From Roseomonas gilardii (lineage in GTDB: Bacteria > Pseudomonadota > Alphaproteobacteria > Acetobacterales > Acetobacteraceae), in NCBI RefSeq assembly GCF_001941945.1, contig NZ_CP015583.1, forward strand, positions 857,001 through 921,000: 64,000 nt of DNA, in the 5' to 3' direction. Below are positions 51,109 to 61,211 of this stretch, piece after piece. The notes below the pieces were generated by a model. It saw only the letters and a program-made list of their open reading frames with translations. It was not told where the DNA came from and ran no database searches. Within the stretch, counting starts at the first letter, position 1; the number at the start of each line of letters is the position of its first letter. The position numbers and the translations under genes were made by a program.

Positions 51109-52122
51109 CTAAAGGCCCTGGAACAGCGCCGTGGAGAGGTAGCGTTCCGCGAAGGAGGCGGCGATGCCGACGACCAGCCGCCCCTCCATCGCCGGGTCCC
51201 GCGCCACCTCCACCATCGCATGCAGCACGGCGCCGGAGGAGATGCCGACCGGCAGGCCCTCCAGCCGCGCGCAGCGCCGGGCCATGGCCATGGCGTCGGA
51301 TTCGCCGACGGCGCGGATCTGGTCCACCCGTTCCAGCTCCAGCACCCCCGGCTTGAAACCGGCGCCGATGCCCTGGATGTCGTGCGGTCCCGGATCGTCC
51401 CCGGCGGAAAGCACGGCGCTCTCGCGCGGCTCCACCCCGATGATGCGCAGGCCGGGCCGGCGCGGCTTCAGCGCCCGGGCGATGCCGGTCAGCGTGCCGC
51501 CCGTGCCGATGCCGGCGACGATGGCATCCACCGCCCCGCCGGTATCGGCCCAGATCTCCTCGGCCGTGGTCGCGGCATGGATCTCCGGGTTGGCCTCGTT
51601 GTCGAACTGCCGGGGAATCCAGGCGCCCGGCGTGGCGGCGGCGATGGCCTCGGCCCGGGCGATGGCCCCCGACATGCCGCGCCGGGCCGGCGTCAGCTCC
51701 ACATGCCCGCCCATCAGGCGGATCATCTTCTGCCGTTCCACCGAGGCGCCGTCGGGCATCACCACGGTCAGCGCATAGCCCTTGGCGGCGGCCACGAAGG
51801 CCAGGGCGATGCCCGTATTGCCGGAGGTGGGCTCGATCAGCGTGGAATGGCCGGGGCGGATCAGCCCCTGGCGCTCGGCGGCCTCCACCATGGCCAGGCC
51901 GATCCGGTCCTTCACCGAGCCGAGCGGGTTGAAGAACTCCAGCTTCAGCGCCAGGCGCGCGGGCAGGGATTCGGCGGCCTCCAGCCTCGGCAGGCGGACC
52001 AGCGGCGTCTCGCCCACGAGGTCGAGCACGCTGTCGTACAGGCGGCCCCTCCGGTGGCCCGGCCCGGCCTGGAACCGTTCCTCGGGGAGGGCGGGAGCGG
52101 GAAGCGTCATGTCTTCTTTCAT
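51109..52122 (-). CDS. cysK: Cysteine synthase A
   Basis: 337 residues (or 333 from ATG 52110). Makes cysteine from O-acetylserine and sulfide, PLP-dependent. Motifs: FFNPLGSVKDRIGLAMVE with the PLP lysine near residue 70, EPTSGNTGIALAF, and the phosphate-binding GIGTGGTLTG. It is divergent from the Rrf2 regulator, with a 26-bp dyad right at its 5' end; the sulfite reductase and sulfate importer genes lie further right, making this a sulfur assimilation block. Confidence 0.9.
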   Translation of the reverse strand: MKEDMTLPAPALPEERFQAGPGHRRGRLYDSVLDLVGETPLVRLPRLEAAESLPARLALKLEFFNPLGSVKDRIGLAMVEAAERQGLIRPGHSTLIEPTSGNTGIALAFVAAAKGYALTVVMPDGASVERQKMIRLMGGHVELTPARRGMSGAIARAEAIAAATPGAWIPRQFDNEANPEIHAATTAEEIWADTGGAVDAIVAGIGTGGTLTGIARALKPRRPGLRIIGVEPRESAVLSAGDDPGPHDIQGIGAGFKPGVLELERVDQIRAVGESDAMAMARRCARLEGLPVGISSGAVLHAMVEVARDPAMEGRLVVGIAASFAERYLSTALFQGL

Positions 52123-52148
52123 CGCACCGTCTGGATTACCACGGTGCG
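52123..52148. promoter_or_regulatory. 26-bp dyad, candidate Rrf2 operator
   Basis: CGCACCGT at 52123-52130 and its perfect complement ACGGTGCG at 52141-52148, separated by ten bases, in the 86-base region between cysK and the divergent Rrf2 gene. The length fits known Rrf2-family operators (about 25-26 bp). Whether it controls cysK, the regulator or both is inference; it would cover the cysK translation start region. Confidence 0.55.
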
Positions 52149-52208
52149 GCGACGTATTTTAGGGGGCATCAGGGAAAGGAACGACCCCAACCCCATGTTG
52201 TTGCGCCC

Positions 52209-52655
52209 ATGCTGCTGAAACAGGACCGAGCCCTCACCGCCATCTCCGTGATGCTGGATGTCGCCTTCCATGTCGGACGCGGCGCGGAAGTGGCGAGCGG
52301 CGGGGATATCGCCGATCGCCTCGGCGCGGCCAAACGGGGGATCGAGCCGGTCTTCCAGGCGCTGTCCCGTGCCGGGCTGCTGGACAGCAGCCGCGGCCCG
52401 CGCGGCGGCTACCGCCTCGCCCGCCGGTCGCGCGACATCCGCCTCTGGGACGTGGTGTCCGCCGTGGCCGAGGAGGATGAGAGCCCTGACATGACCGGGC
52501 AGCTCCAGGCCGCCGTGGTGTCGCCGCTCTGGGGCGAGATGGAGGGCCTGCTGCGCGAGCGGCTGGAGGGGATGACCCTGGACGACCTGCTGCGCCGCGC
52601 CCAGGCGCGCGGCCTCAAGCGCCCCTCCACGGAGCCGCTGAACTTCGCGATCTGA
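52209..52655 (+). CDS. Rrf2 family transcriptional regulator without cysteines
   Basis: 148 residues. The Rrf2 winged helix occupies about 8-80 (ISVMLDVAFHVGRGAEVASG, AKRGIEPVFQALSRAGLLDS, SRGPRGGYRLARRSRDIRLW). The three-cysteine Fe-S cluster of IscR/NsrR/RsrR is absent: the protein has no cysteine at all, as in cluster-free CymR-type members that sense the cysteine synthase complex or O-acetylserine. Its position facing cysK supports a CymR-like role in sulfur control (inference). No clear Shine-Dalgarno near the ATG. Confidence 0.85.
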   Translation: MLLKQDRALTAISVMLDVAFHVGRGAEVASGGDIADRLGAAKRGIEPVFQALSRAGLLDSSRGPRGGYRLARRSRDIRLWDVVSAVAEEDESPDMTGQLQAAVVSPLWGEMEGLLRERLEGMTLDDLLRRAQARGLKRPSTEPLNFAI

Positions 52656-52665
52656 GGGGGCAGGA

Positions 52666-52779
52666 TCAGAGCAGCGGCGAGATCCAGGTCATCATGGCCA
52701 GGATCGTCGCGGCGATGGCCAGGGCCAGTGGGGCCGTTTCGGCCTCCTGCAGCAACAGGGCCTCGATCTCCGCCTCCAT
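52666..52779 (-). CDS. Predicted 37-aa single-pass membrane peptide
   Basis: 37 residues, too short for most gene callers: an acidic N-terminus (MEAEIEALLLQEAETAP) and one hydrophobic helix (LALAIAATILAMMTWI) ending in SPLL. A strong Shine-Dalgarno GGAGGAAGAG sits 5-7 bases before ATG 52779, and the start is only 29 bases after the cobA stop on the same strand, so cotranscription with cobA is likely. Not recognised. It could be a regulator or anchor of an enzyme in siroheme or sulfite reduction; this is speculation. Confidence 0.5.
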   Translation of the reverse strand: MEAEIEALLLQEAETAPLALAIAATILAMMTWISPLL

Positions 52780-52808
52780 GGCCTCTTCCTCCGGGTCCCG
52801 CACCGGGG

Positions 52809-53648
52809 TCAGGCCCGCTTTCCGGCCTGTAGCGCCGCTTCGGACCCGGCCACATCCTCCATGCCGGGCAACAGCGTAGCGGCAAGGCCGGCGACCTCCC
52901 CCACCACGACCAGCGCCGGCGTCGGCAGGCCGGCGGCCCGGGTGGCCAGGCTGCAACGGCCCAGCGTGGTGCGCAGCGTGCACTGGCCGGGCAGGCTGGC
53001 CTGGGCGACGATGGCCACCGGGGTTTCCGGCGCGCGGCCGGCGGCCAGCAGGCGCAGGGCGATCTCGTCCAGCCGGCTCAGCGCCATGAAGGCCACCACC
53101 GTGCCGCCGCCCCGGCCGAGCGCGGCCCAGTCCACGCTGTCCGGCAGGTTGCCCGCCTCGTCATGGCCGGTGACGAAGGTGACGGCGCTGGCGATGCCGC
53201 GCTGGGTGAGGGGGATGCCCGCCGCCGCCGGGGCGGCGAGACCGGCGCTGACCCCCGGCACCACGCGCCAGGGGATGCCGGCGGCGGTCAGCGCGGCGGC
53301 TTCCTCGCCGCCCCGGGCGAAGAGGAAGGGATCGCCCCCCTTCAGCCGCACCACGCGCTGCCCGGCCCGGGCCCCCGCCACCAGCCGGGCGTTGATCTTC
53401 GCCTGGGACAACGGCGCCGCGCCCTTGCGCTTGCCCACCGGCACCAGCGTGGCCAGCGGATTGGCCAAGCGCAGCACGCCGCGCCCCGGCAGGGCGTCAT
53501 GGAGCACCAGATCGGCCCGGCGCAGCGCCTCCGCCGCGCGCAGGGTCAGCAGCGACGGATCGCCCGGCCCGGCACCGACCAGCCAGACCTCGCCCGGTCG
53601 CGGCGCATCGCCGGCGGCCAGTGCCGAGCCGCGATCCAGTTCCGTCAT
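52809..53648 (-). CDS. cobA: Uroporphyrinogen-III C-methyltransferase
   Basis: 279 residues. Methylates uroporphyrinogen III twice to precorrin-2, the branch point to siroheme and cobalamin. Motifs: VGAGPGDPSLLTLRAAEAL near residue 25, VRLKGGDPFLFARGGEEA near 100, and ASAVTFVTGHDEAG. It is a stand-alone SUMT, without the CysG ferrochelatase/dehydrogenase domain. Divergent from cysI, whose product needs siroheme, so the functional link is direct. Confidence 0.92.
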   Translation of the reverse strand: MTELDRGSALAAGDAPRPGEVWLVGAGPGDPSLLTLRAAEALRRADLVLHDALPGRGVLRLANPLATLVPVGKRKGAAPLSQAKINARLVAGARAGQRVVRLKGGDPFLFARGGEEAAALTAAGIPWRVVPGVSAGLAAPAAAGIPLTQRGIASAVTFVTGHDEAGNLPDSVDWAALGRGGGTVVAFMALSRLDEIALRLLAAGRAPETPVAIVAQASLPGQCTLRTTLGRCSLATRAAGLPTPALVVVGEVAGLAATLLPGMEDVAGSEAALQAGKRA

Positions 53649-53693
53649 ACGCGCACCGGCATGGAGGTTGACCTAAACTACGTTTGACAGGAG

Positions 53694-53703
53694 CTAATAT
53701 TAG
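53694..53703. promoter_or_regulatory. Palindrome in the cobA-cysI divergent promoter
   Basis: Perfect 10-bp palindrome CTAATATTAG in the 95-base, locally AT-rich gap between divergent cobA and cysI, a few bases after a TTGACA hexamer (53684-53689). Candidate operator or promoter element; no regulator is assigned. Confidence 0.35.
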
Positions 53704-53743
53704 TATTTCACTCTGATCAAGAGGTTTAAGGCGCTTTTCGCAT

Positions 53744-55468
53744 ATGGCTCAGACCGGCACGACCCAGGCCAGCACCCAGAAGAAGCCGACGGGTGTGGAG
53801 ATCAGCAAACTGGCGAGCCGCGGGCTGCGGGGTGGGATAGCGGCCGAGCTCGCCAGCACCGGAACCCGTGGCGGGGTCAGCGAGGACAGCTTCAACCTCC
53901 TGAAGTTTCACGGAACCTATGAGCAGTTCGACCGCGACACCGCCACCCCGCGCAAGCAGGCGGGGCTGGACAAGGAGTGGCAGTTCATGGTCCGCGTCCG
54001 CGCCCCGGCGGGGCTGCTGACGGCGGAGCAGTACATCGCCCTGGACGCGCTGGCCGACCGCTATTCCAACAGCACGTTGCGTGTGACCACGCGGCAGGCG
54101 CTGCAATTCCACGGCGTGGTGCGGGAAAACCTCAAGCCGACCATCGCGGCGATCAACCACACGCTGCTGACCACCATGGCCGCCTGCGGCGACGTGGTGC
54201 GCAACGTCACCACCACCCCAGCGCCGCGCCGGGACGCGGTCCACCGGCAACTCGTCGAGGATGCGCGGATGCTGTCGGAGCGGCTGCTGCCCCGGACCCG
54301 CGCGCATCACGAGATCTTCCTGGACGAGGAGCCGGTGTCCGCCGTGCCGGAGGAGGAGCCGCTCTACGGCACCACCTATCTGCCGCGTAAGTTCAAGATC
54401 GGCCTCGCCCATCCGGACGACAACACGGCGGACGTGCTGACCAACGACCTGGGCTTCATCGCCATCGGGGACGGGGCGGGGGGCATCGGCGCCTATCAGG
54501 TCTGCATCGGCGGCGGGCTGGGCCTGACGCACAACCGGCCCGACACGTTCCCGCGCCTGGCCTCCCCGGTGACGGTGGTGCCGCGCGAGCGGCTGCTCCA
54601 TGCCGCCGAGGCGGTGGTGCGCTTCCAGCGCGACCATGGCGACCGCACCGACCGCCGCCGCGCCCGCCTGAAATACGTGATCGAGGATTACGGGCTGGAC
54701 TGGGTGCGCGAGCAGCTTGCCCCCTATTTCGGCGGCGAACTGGCCGATCCCGGGCCGCTGCCGCGCCTGCGCCTGCCGGAGCTGCTGGGTTGGCACGAAC
54801 AGGGCGACGGGCGCTTCTGGCTGGGCGTGCCGGTATCGTCCGGGCGGATCGCCGACCAGGGGCGGGTGCGGCTGCGCACGGCGCTGCGGGAGGTCGTGAC
54901 GCGCTGGGGCGCCAATCCCGTGCTGACGCCGCAGCAGGACGTGATCCTGGCCGACCTGCCGGCCAATTCGCGTGAGGCGGTGGAATCGCTGCTGCGCGAG
55001 CATGGCGTGACCCTCACCGAATCGCTGTCGCCCCTGGCCCGCTGGGCCCTGGCCTGCCCGGCCCTGCCGACCTGCGGGCTGGCGCTGACCGAGGCGGAGC
55101 GGGTGCGCGACCCGCTGGTGGCGGAGATCGAGGCGGCGCTGGAACGGCAGGACCTGCTGGACGAGCGGATCAGCCTGCGGATCACCGGCTGCCCCAATGG
55201 CTGCGCCCGCCCCTATGCCGGGGATATCGGGCTGGTGGGCCGCGTGCCCGGACATTTCGCCATCTTCGTCGGCGGCGATTTCGAGGGCACGCGCCTGTCC
55301 TTCAAGCTGCACGAGCGGGTGCCGCAGGGCGAGATCGCGGCCCGGCTGGAGCCGCTCTTCGCCGCCTTCGCCGGCGACCGGCGGGAAGGGGAAGGCTTCG
55401 GCGATTTCTGCCACCGCCTCGGCCCCGACACGCTGCTGGCGCTGGGGGCGGAGCCCGTCCCGGCCTGA
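53744..55468 (+). CDS. cysI: Sulfite reductase hemoprotein subunit CysI-like
   Basis: 574 residues. Six-electron reduction of sulfite to sulfide using siroheme and a 4Fe-4S cluster. Family features: KFHGTYEQFDRDTATPRKQ, the ferredoxin-like LRVTTRQALQFHGVV, and the cluster ligands in CPALPTCGLALTEAER and GCPNGCARPY near the C-terminus. No CysJ flavoprotein subunit and no cysH or DUF2849/DUF934 genes lie nearby, unlike the usual alphaproteobacterial arrangement, so the electron donor is unknown. The sulfate importer begins 136 bases downstream on the same strand. Confidence 0.9.
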   Translation: MAQTGTTQASTQKKPTGVEISKLASRGLRGGIAAELASTGTRGGVSEDSFNLLKFHGTYEQFDRDTATPRKQAGLDKEWQFMVRVRAPAGLLTAEQYIALDALADRYSNSTLRVTTRQALQFHGVVRENLKPTIAAINHTLLTTMAACGDVVRNVTTTPAPRRDAVHRQLVEDARMLSERLLPRTRAHHEIFLDEEPVSAVPEEEPLYGTTYLPRKFKIGLAHPDDNTADVLTNDLGFIAIGDGAGGIGAYQVCIGGGLGLTHNRPDTFPRLASPVTVVPRERLLHAAEAVVRFQRDHGDRTDRRRARLKYVIEDYGLDWVREQLAPYFGGELADPGPLPRLRLPELLGWHEQGDGRFWLGVPVSSGRIADQGRVRLRTALREVVTRWGANPVLTPQQDVILADLPANSREAVESLLREHGVTLTESLSPLARWALACPALPTCGLALTEAERVRDPLVAEIEAALERQDLLDERISLRITGCPNGCARPYAGDIGLVGRVPGHFAIFVGGDFEGTRLSFKLHERVPQGEIAARLEPLFAAFAGDRREGEGFGDFCHRLGPDTLLALGAEPVPA

Positions 55469-55603
55469 TCCCGCGGCGGGACCCGGCTCGGCGGAGCCCC
55501 GCCGACGCGGACCTGAACAGGAGTTGAGCGGACACCGCTTGCCTTCGCCCATCCGGACGAAGCATCGTGCGCTTCGGTCCGAGAGAAGATAAGGAGTCGT
55601 GCC

Positions 55604-56626
55604 TTGCTTCGCCTGAACCGACGCCAAGTTCTCTCCACCCTGGCCGCCACGCCATTGCTGGCCGCGCGCCGGGCCTCGGCACAGCAGGTGCCGCCGCTGC
55701 TGAATGTCAGCTACGACCCGACGCGCGAGCTCTATCGGGACTTCAACGCCGCCTTCATCGCGCAATGGGCGAAGGATCATGGCGGGCAGAGCCTGCAGAT
55801 CCGCACCTCGCATGGCGGCTCGGGCGCCCAGGCGCGCTCGGTGATCGACGGCCAGCCAGCGGATGTCGTGACCCTGGCCCTGGCCTATGACATCGATGCC
55901 ATCGCCGAGCGCGGGATGATCGCCAAGGACTGGATCACCCGCCTGCCGCACAACAGCGCCCCCTATACCAGCACCATCGTGCTGCTGGTGCGGAAGGGGA
56001 ATCCCAAGGCGATCCGGGACTGGGGCGACCTGGTCAAGGACGGCGTGGGCGTCATCACCCCCAACCCCAAGACCTCCGGCGGGGCGCGCTGGAACTACCT
56101 CGCCGCCTGGGCCTGGGCGAAGCGCCAGCCGGGCGGCTCCGACGCCACGGCGGAGGCCTTCGTGACGAAGCTGTTCCGCAACGTGCCGGTGCTGGACACG
56201 GGCGCGCGCGGCTCCACCACGACTTTCGTCCAGCGCGACCAGGGCGACGTGCTGCTGGCCTGGGAGAACGAGGCGCACCTCGCCTTCAAGGAGTTCGGCG
56301 CCGACAAGTTCGAGATCGTCTACCCCTCGCTCTCCATCCTGGCCGAGCCCTCGGTGGCGGTAGTGGACCAGGTGGTGGACCGCAAGGGCACGCGCGCCGT
56401 GGCGGAGGCCTATCTGCGCCATCTCTACACGCCCGAGGGCCAGCGGATCGCCGCGCGCAACTTCTACCGTCCGCGCGACGCCGCGGCGCTGACAGCCGCG
56501 GGCGGCATCTTCCCGAAGCTGGAGCTGATCACCGTCGATGACAGCTTCGGCGGCTGGGCAACAGCGCAGAAGGCGCATTTCGCCGATGGCGGCTCCTTCG
56601 ACCGGATCTACAAACCGGGACGATGA
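55604..56626 (+). CDS. Sulfate ABC transporter substrate-binding protein
   Basis: 340-residue periplasmic protein with a signal peptide ([20 protein letters not shown], cleavage near ASAQ). Sbp/CysP features: [40 protein letters not shown], then [20 protein letters not shown], whose residues bind the sulfate dianion in homologues. The start is TTG 55604, with AAGGAG 7 bases upstream; no in-frame ATG fits. It overlaps cysT by four bases. Confidence 0.9.
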   Translation: MLRLNRRQVLSTLAATPLLAARRASAQQVPPLLNVSYDPTRELYRDFNAAFIAQWAKDHGGQSLQIRTSHGGSGAQARSVIDGQPADVVTLALAYDIDAIAERGMIAKDWITRLPHNSAPYTSTIVLLVRKGNPKAIRDWGDLVKDGVGVITPNPKTSGGARWNYLAAWAWAKRQPGGSDATAEAFVTKLFRNVPVLDTGARGSTTTFVQRDQGDVLLAWENEAHLAFKEFGADKFEIVYPSLSILAEPSVAVVDQVVDRKGTRAVAEAYLRHLYTPEGQRIAARNFYRPRDAAALTAAGGIFPKLELITVDDSFGGWATAQKAHFADGGSFDRIYKPGR

Positions 56627-57462
56627 CCGCCGCCAGCCTCCGGATACCGCGTCGTGACCCCGTGGCCGGCTTCGGCCTCTCGCTCGGGGTCACGCTGGTC
56701 TGGCTGACCGCGATCGTGCTGGTGCCGCTGCTGGCGCTGGTGCTGCGGCCCTGGGAGATCGGGGTCTCCGGCGTGCTAGCCTCCCTCGCCGAGCCGCGCG
56801 TGCTGGCCGCGCTGCGGCTGAGCTTCGGCGCGGCCTTCCTGGCCACGCTGTGCAACCTGCCGCTGGGGCTGCTGCTGGCCTGGGTGCTGGTGCGCTACCG
56901 CTTTCCCGGGCGGCGGCTGATGGATGCGGTGGTGGACCTGCCCTTCGCCCTGCCCACCGCCGTGGCGGGGCTGGCGCTGACCGCGCTCTTCGCCACCAAT
57001 GGCTGGCTGGGCGCGCCGCTGGCGATGCTGGGCATCAAGGTCGCCTTCACGCCGCTGGGCGTGATCGTCGCCATGGCCTTCGTCGGCCTGCCCTTCGTGG
57101 TGCGCACGGTGGAGCCGGTGCTGCGCGACCTGCCGCTGGAGGCCGAGGAGGCGGCGGCGACGCTGGGCGCCACCCGCCCGCAGGTGCTGCGCCGGGTGGT
57201 GCTCCCGGCCCTCGCGCCCGCGCTGCTGACCGGCTTCGGCCTGTCCCTGGCGCGGGCCGTCGGGGAATACGGCAGCGTCATCTTCATCGCCGGCAACATG
57301 CCGATGGTGAGCGAGATCGCCCCGCTGCTGATCGTCACCCGGCTGGAGCAGTTCGACTACGCGGGCGCCGCCGCGATCGGCCTGGCCATGCTGCTGATCT
57401 CCTTCGCCGTGCTGCTCTGCCTGAACCTGACGCAGCGCTGGCTGCGAAGGGGCCGCCGCTGA
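56623..57462 (+). CDS. cysT: Sulfate ABC transporter permease CysT
   Basis: 279-residue inner-membrane permease with about six helices. CysT-like stretches: [40 protein letters not shown], the EAA loop [20 protein letters not shown] near 185, and [20 protein letters not shown]. Pairs with CysW and the CysA ATPase. Start by ATGA overlap with the binding-protein gene. Confidence 0.92.
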   Translation: MTAASLRIPRRDPVAGFGLSLGVTLVWLTAIVLVPLLALVLRPWEIGVSGVLASLAEPRVLAALRLSFGAAFLATLCNLPLGLLLAWVLVRYRFPGRRLMDAVVDLPFALPTAVAGLALTALFATNGWLGAPLAMLGIKVAFTPLGVIVAMAFVGLPFVVRTVEPVLRDLPLEAEEAAATLGATRPQVLRRVVLPALAPALLTGFGLSLARAVGEYGSVIFIAGNMPMVSEIAPLLIVTRLEQFDYAGAAAIGLAMLLISFAVLLCLNLTQRWLRRGRR

Positions 57463-57509
57463 GCGGCCCCGGCACGGGAGGACGGCCGGCGGCGGAGGAC
57501 CCGCGGCCG

Positions 57510-58313
57510 ATGCGGGCCGTGCTGCTGCTGCTGGCGGTGCTCGCGCTGGGCCTGTTCCTCGTGCTGCCGACCGTGGCCGTCTTCGCCGAGGCCGGCCGGC
57601 GCGGCTGGCCGCCGGTCGCCGCGGCGTTGTCCGACCCGGACACGATCGCGGCGATGCGGCTCACCCTGCTGGTGGCCGCGATCGCCGTGCCGGTGAACAC
57701 GCTGGGCGGGGTGGCGGCGGCCTGGTGCATCGCCAAGTTCGACTTCCCGGGCAAGCGCCTGCTCACCACGCTGATCGAGCTGCCCTTCTCCGTCTCGCCG
57801 GTGATCTCGGGCCTGGTCTGGGTGCTGATCTTCGGCGCTCAGGGCTGGTTCGGCCCCTGGCTGCAGGCCCATGGCGTCCAGGTCATCTTCGCCCTGCCGG
57901 GGCTGGTGCTGGCGACGGTCTTCGTGACCTTCCCCTTCGTGGCCCGCACGCTGATCCCGCTGATGCAGGAACAGGGGCGGGAGGCGGAGGAGACCGCCGC
58001 CACGCTGGGGGCCAGCGGCTGGCAGAGCTTCTGGCGCGTCACGCTGCCGGAGGTGAAATGGGCGCTGCTGGCCGGCATCCTGCTCTGCAATGCCCGCGCC
58101 ATGGGGGAGTTCGGCGCCGTGGCCGTGGTGTCCGGCCATATCCGGGGGGAGACCAACACGCTGCCGCTGCATGTCGAGATCCTCTACAACGAGTACCAGT
58201 TCGTCGGCGCCTTCGCCGTGGCGGCGCTGCTGGCCTCGCTGGCCCTCGTCACCCTCTGCGCCAAGATCGTGCTGGAGCGCCTTTCCGGCCGCAGGACCCT
58301 GCTGGAGCATTGA
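57510..58313 (+). CDS. cysW: Sulfate ABC transporter permease CysW
   Basis: 267-residue partner permease with about six helices. Signatures: [38 protein letters not shown], the EAA loop [20 protein letters not shown] and [20 protein letters not shown]. It starts at ATG 57510, 48 bases after cysT; GGAGG is spaced about 11 bases upstream, slightly long. Confidence 0.92.
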   Translation: MRAVLLLLAVLALGLFLVLPTVAVFAEAGRRGWPPVAAALSDPDTIAAMRLTLLVAAIAVPVNTLGGVAAAWCIAKFDFPGKRLLTTLIELPFSVSPVISGLVWVLIFGAQGWFGPWLQAHGVQVIFALPGLVLATVFVTFPFVARTLIPLMQEQGREAEETAATLGASGWQSFWRVTLPEVKWALLAGILLCNARAMGEFGAVAVVSGHIRGETNTLPLHVEILYNEYQFVGAFAVAALLASLALVTLCAKIVLERLSGRRTLLEH

Positions 58314-58401
58314 ATGTGGCGATGACACCGGGCGTGCCGACCGCCATGCCCTCCCCGTGCCGCCGCGCCGGCCCGCCGTCTCGCGGCAGGGTGGTCCGGG
58401 G

Positions 58402-59448
<1,047 letters not shown>

Positions 59449-59474
59449 AGGCGGTCGGTGGTTCCTCCGGGGCC

Positions 59475-59822
59475 GGGCGTTGCGCTCCATGGCCGCCCAC
59501 CGTGGGAGAGGCGCCGCCTCTCCCACACCCTCACCGCCGGGGACCGAAGCCGGTCCCCGGACCCCGGGCTTTCGCTGGCTCCCGTGGCAGCCGTCAGCCT
59601 GCGGCCCGATCCCTGGGAGCAGGTGGAACAGCGGGGCTCCCGAAGAAGAAAATCACCATTTCCGTGCTGGTGGCACCGGCAGTCCGCCGGAGAGCATGGC
59701 TCTCCGGCGCGATCCTGCGTCAGCCTGCGTCAACTCACCGGGTCCAGGGCGCGCAGCGTCCTGGCGGATAGGGGGTCCGGGGTGAAAGGCAGAGCCTTTC
59801 CCCCGGAGACAGCGCAACGCCC
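59475..59822 (-). repeat. Dispersed palindromic intergenic element, copy B
   Basis: Second near-full copy of the element seen at 2145-2465, in reverse orientation. The outermost 12 bases at both ends are an inverted pair: GGGCGTTGCGCT at 59475-59486 and its complement at 59811-59822. Hairpins: GTGGGAGAGGC/GCCTCTCCCAC at 59502-59526, a GCCGGAGAGC/GCTCTCCGGC dyad near 59690-59720, and GGTGAAAGGC/GCCTTTCCCCC near 59780-59805. It carries the same motif order as copy A, including CCGCCAGGAC..CCTGGACCC (here on the minus strand). No ORF is shared by both copies, so it is non-coding. It fills the gap between cysA and the cbpM stop. Confidence 0.8.
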
Positions 59823-59856
59823 GATGCGCGGGATGCGCGTCCGGCCGGGGCGGCGG

Positions 59857-60180
59857 TCAGCGGCCTCCCAGCCGGCCGAGGATGTCGTGCACCTTGTCCT
59901 CGGGCCCGGCGGCGTCGAGCATCTCGCAGAGGCGGCGCATGTGGCGGCGGCTGGCATGGAGCTGATCGAGCAGGGAAAGCACCACGGGCATCGCCGTTTC
60001 CCCGACCTCCATCTGGTCGCGCAGCTCCAGGATCAGGTGCAGCCGGGCGATGTCGATCTCCTCGAACACGGGGTTCTCGCCGCGCCGTGCCGGGCGCACC
60101 CAGTCCTGCGCGATCCAGCGCCGCAGGGTCTGCTCGTCCAGGCCCCGGACCTGCTGCAGCACGGTGGTGACGGTGATCAT
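59857..60180 (-). CDS. cbpM: Chaperone modulator CbpM
   Basis: 107-residue MerR-like helical protein that binds the J-domain of CbpA and blocks its DnaK co-chaperone and DNA-binding activity (family knowledge). MITVTTVLQQVRGLDEQTLR and LHLILELRDQMEVGETAMPV resemble the CbpM winged-helix and dimer helices. Overlaps the upstream cbpA gene by four bases, the usual arrangement. Confidence 0.82.
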   Translation of the reverse strand: MITVTTVLQQVRGLDEQTLRRWIAQDWVRPARRGENPVFEEIDIARLHLILELRDQMEVGETAMPVVLSLLDQLHASRRHMRRLCEMLDAAGPEDKVHDILGRLGGR

Positions 60181-61211
60181 GCCTGCCTCCTCATCTCCTG
60201 GCGGGCGTCGTCGCCGCTCCTGTCCTTCGCCCAGTCGCGCAGGAATTCCTCGATCCGGTCATCCACCGGCCCCAGCACGATGCGCAGCGTGGCGTAGAGG
60301 TCGCCGGCGGGCTGTCCGCCGTGCTCGGCCACACCGCGCCCGCGCAGGCGCAGGCGGGTGCCGGCGTCGGAACGCGGCGGCACGGTGAGCGTTACCTCGC
60401 CACGCGGCGTCGGCACGGCGATCCGTCCGCCCAGGATCGCCTCGGCGAAGGTGACAGGAACCTCCATCTCCAGGTCGCGGCCCTGGCGCCGGTAGAGCGG
60501 GTGGGGATGCACCGTGACCTCGATCAGGGCATCGCCGTCGGGGCCGCCATGGCGACCGGGCTGGCCCTTGCCGCGCAGGCGCAACACCTGCCCGTCCTCC
60601 AGCCCCGGGGGGATGCGGACATCCAGCGTGCCGCCTTCCGGAAGGGTCAGGCGCTGGGTCGCGCCGTTCACCACGTCCAGGAAGGGGACCTCCAGGTGGT
60701 AGCGGTTGTCCTGGCCCTTGCGCGGGCGGGGGGTGCCGCCGGATTCGCCGCCCCGCTGACGGAAGTACTGGCCGAAGATGTCGCCCAGATCCTCGGGGTC
60801 GATCTGTCCCCCGAAGTCACCCGCCTCGAAGCCGTGGCCGGTTCCGAAACCGGAGGCGCCGAAGCCCTCCCGCCCGGCCCCGGCCCCGGCCCCGGCCCCG
60901 GCCCCCGCTCCAGCCCCGCCCCGGTATCGGCCGGCCCCGGGGGCGTCGGCATAGTCGCGCCAGTACTGGCGCGGCGGGACCTCCTGGCCGGTGGCGTCGA
61001 TCTCGCCCCGGTCGAAGCGGGCCCGCTTCTCCGGATCGGAGAGCAGCTCATGGGCGGCATTGGCCGCCTTGAAGCGCTCCTCCGCCACCGTGTCGCCGGG
61101 GTTGAGGTCGGGATGGTTCTTCTTGGCGATGGCGCGGAAGGCCTTGCGGATCTCGTCCGCGCTGGCCTGCCGGCTGACGCCGAGCGTGCTGTAGGGATCG
61201 TCTTGGGCCAT
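60177..61211 (-). CDS. cbpA: CbpA/DnaJ-type co-chaperone
   Basis: 344 residues. N-terminal J-domain (about 1-72) with the HPD motif in KKNHPDLNPGD; a Gly/Ala-rich linker with a run of alternating Gly-Ala (about 98-116); then the C-terminal peptide-binding domains (YHLEVPFLDVVNGATQRLTL onward). There is no zinc-finger domain, so it is the CbpA rather than the DnaJ class. The linker run is encoded by five tandem GGCCCC units (plus-strand reading). Confidence 0.88.
   Translation of the reverse strand: MAQDDPYSTLGVSRQASADEIRKAFRAIAKKNHPDLNPGDTVAEERFKAANAAHELLSDPEKRARFDRGEIDATGQEVPPRQYWRDYADAPGAGRYRGGAGAGAGAGAGAGAGREGFGASGFGTGHGFEAGDFGGQIDPEDLGDIFGQYFRQRGGESGGTPRPRKGQDNRYHLEVPFLDVVNGATQRLTLPEGGTLDVRIPPGLEDGQVLRLRGKGQPGRHGGPDGDALIEVTVHPHPLYRRQGRDLEMEVPVTFAEAILGGRIAVPTPRGEVTLTVPPRSDAGTRLRLRGRGVAEHGGQPAGDLYATLRIVLGPVDDRIEEFLRDWAKDRSGDDARQEMRRQA
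60876..60905 (-). repeat. Hexanucleotide (GGCCCC)5 microsatellite in cbpA
   Basis: Five perfect tandem GGCCCC units, flanked by imperfect ones, encode the Gly-Ala linker of CbpA. Six-base units change length without shifting frame, so linker length could vary between strains. Confidence 0.85.

Noticed and set aside
52666-52983. 105-codon minus-strand ORF that includes the 37-aa peptide
   Set aside because: Its 5' part runs through cobA in another frame; only the last 37 codons have their own RBS and a plausible protein.
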